This document shows, in pieces, positions 14,126 to 15,051 of a stretch of DNA of 15,051 nucleotides (the first letter of the stretch is position 1; each line of letters starts with the position of its first letter). The stretch spans positions 1 to 15,051 of the forward strand of contig MEHH01000032.1 of NCBI GenBank assembly GCA_001940755.1. The letters run 5' to 3'. Below the pieces are notes generated by a model. That model had not been told where the DNA came from, ran no database searches, and saw nothing but the letters and a program-made list of their open reading frames with translations. The stretch comes from Candidatus Heimdallarchaeota archaeon AB_125 (lineage in GTDB: Archaea; Asgardarchaeota; Heimdallarchaeia; Heimdallarchaeales; Heimdallarchaeaceae). Both the position numbers and the translations under genes were made by a program.

Positions 14126-14261
14126 TTATAATCACCTGATTACTTGTTTCTAATCAATTACTCTCATCTATATTTAAAAAGAAACAACACAAGTTGTGAC
14201 CAAAACATGTACCTTTTCTCCTTATTTTGGTAGATAACTAAATTAGAAAATTGACAATTAT
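14126..14261 (-). promoter_or_regulatory. Promoter region of the bactofilin-like gene with a candidate operator
   Basis: On the minus strand a strong TATA box (TTTTTAAATATAG, about 14170-14182) lies about 50 bases before ATG 14125. The leader contains AGGTGA 7 bases before the start. Just upstream of TATA is the dyad CACAA-G-TTGTG (14188-14198), a possible regulator site. The remainder up to the ABC gene stop (14262) is T-rich and unremarkable. Confidence 0.5.
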
Positions 14262-15051
14262 TTAATCTGTATGGGTTACAAGAGAATCAGTGGTAGTTTT
14301 GACAATCTTTTCTTCCCATAGTCGTTGCATTTCCGCACTGGTTTCTAATAAATCATCCAGTTTGCCTTGAGAATCTATTTTACCATCTTTGAGTACGATA
14401 ACATTATCAGCTCTTCGAAGTGCAATTGGACGGTGAGAAACAGCTAGACAAGTTGATATTCCACCTCTATCAAAAACTCTTTTCCAGAGTTTCTGTTCAG
14501 TTTCAACATCAAGAGCACTTGAAAGATCATCAAAAATATAAATCTCTGAATCTCTTGCAAACATTCTTGCTGCAGCTAATCGTTGTCTTTGACCACCTGA
14601 TAGTTTTACTCCTTTTGGACCAATTACTGTATCTAATCCTTTTTCAAGCTCTTGTATTTCCTTTTCAATTACAGCTAATTTCAAAGAATCTTCTATATCT
14701 ACAGATTCTTCAGGTAATCCCATGAGAATATTTTCTTTTACTGTTTCACTAAAGAGTCGTGGAACTTGTGATGTATATGCAGTTATTGGAGGTACAAAGA
14801 AGTTATCTGGTTTTTCTACTTCTTTTCCATTCCATAATAAAACACCTTCATCCTTTGGCAACAAACCAATTAAGGTTCGAAGAAGAGTTGTCTTGCCTGA
14901 ACCAATTCTACCAGTTATTACTGTAAATGAACCCTTAGCAATTGAAAAACTGATGTCTTTGATACCTTTGTCAGAATCTGGATACATATAGGATAGATTC
15001 TTTATTTCAAAATTAAACAATTTGTCTTCCTTTGCGATGTTCAAAGCTGAT
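14262..15051 (-). CDS. ABC transporter ATP-binding domain, C-terminal part of an exporter-type protein, partial
   Basis: The visible 263 codons are an ABC nucleotide-binding domain of the exporter type. The Walker A is GRIGSGKT, the Q-loop is TSQVPRLF, the signature is LSGGQRQRLAAARMF, the Walker B is IYIFDDLSSALD, and the H-loop is SHRP. The frame is open to the right window edge (the TTG at 15042-15044 is probably an internal Leu), and no transmembrane segment is seen. The gene therefore probably continues and encodes a membrane-NBD fusion. The residue after the Walker B Asp is Asp instead of the catalytic Glu (DD instead of DE), as in the degenerate site of heterodimeric exporters. The likely job is ATP-driven export of an unknown substrate with a partner half-transporter. 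Ends at TAA 14262. Confidence 0.92.
   Translation of the reverse strand, partial: SALNIAKEDKLFNFEIKNLSYMYPDSDKGIKDISFSIAKGSFTVITGRIGSGKTTLLRTLIGLLPKDEGVLLWNGKEVEKPDNFFVPPITAYTSQVPRLFSETVKENILMGLPEESVDIEDSLKLAVIEKEIQELEKGLDTVIGPKGVKLSGGQRQRLAAARMFARDSEIYIFDDLSSALDVETEQKLWKRVFDRGGISTCLAVSHRPIALRRADNVIVLKDGKIDSQGKLDDLLETSAEMQRLWEEKIVKTTTDSLVTHTD

Noticed and set aside
1..15051. CRISPR arrays, insertion sequences, integrase or toxin-antitoxin genes
   Set aside because: I looked for regularly spaced repeats, terminal inverted repeats, transposase motifs and small paired genes and saw none.

Overview
The window is archaeal chromosomal DNA, AT-rich (roughly one third G+C by eye). The evidence is the informational gene set: translation initiation factors aIF1A and aIF2-beta, a DUF424 protein, NMD3 and the start of a RIO1 kinase. 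A tRNA-Trp with an intron after position 37, and TATA boxes about 25-35 bases before many starts, agree with this. Several genes start with TTG or GTG, and some have GAGGT-type ribosome binding sites. The base composition and the mix of eukaryote-like translation genes with a bactofilin-like protein would suit an Asgard-type archaeon (Heimdall- or Loki-like). That placement is a guess; the sequence shown does not settle the phylum.

Bases 1-2960 are a translation and ribosome-biogenesis block arranged around a 133-base divergent control region. aIF1A and then RIO1 run leftward. aIF2-beta, DUF424 and NMD3 run rightward as a compact operon. Bases 3024-4814 encode an oligoendopeptidase F-type M3 metallopeptidase, convergent with a small flavodoxin-like protein (4858-5349). 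The flavodoxin gene diverges from a GNAT acetyltransferase (5530-6159) across an intergenic region with a perfect 16-base palindrome. A tRNA-Trp gene with a 32-base intron (6196-6304) follows, then a phytoene-desaturase-like FAD oxidoreductase on the minus strand.

From 8057 on there are a secreted, membrane-anchored protein of unknown family, a CocE/NonD-type serine hydrolase, a small 85-residue orphan protein, a second GNAT protein with an extra C-terminal domain, a winged-helix DNA-binding protein, a 398-residue beta-helical bactofilin-like protein, and the C-terminal ATPase domain of an ABC exporter that runs off the right end. Apart from the first, these genes are all on the minus strand, and most appear to have their own promoter.

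No mobile element, CRISPR array, defence island or clear new system is visible; this looks like ordinary core and housekeeping sequence. The observations most worth checking are an in-frame TGA exactly where RIO1 kinases have a conserved tryptophan, the intron-containing tRNA-Trp with an imperfect splice motif, the dyad-rich intergenic regions at 417-473 and 5427-5469, and the bactofilin-like beta-helix protein.
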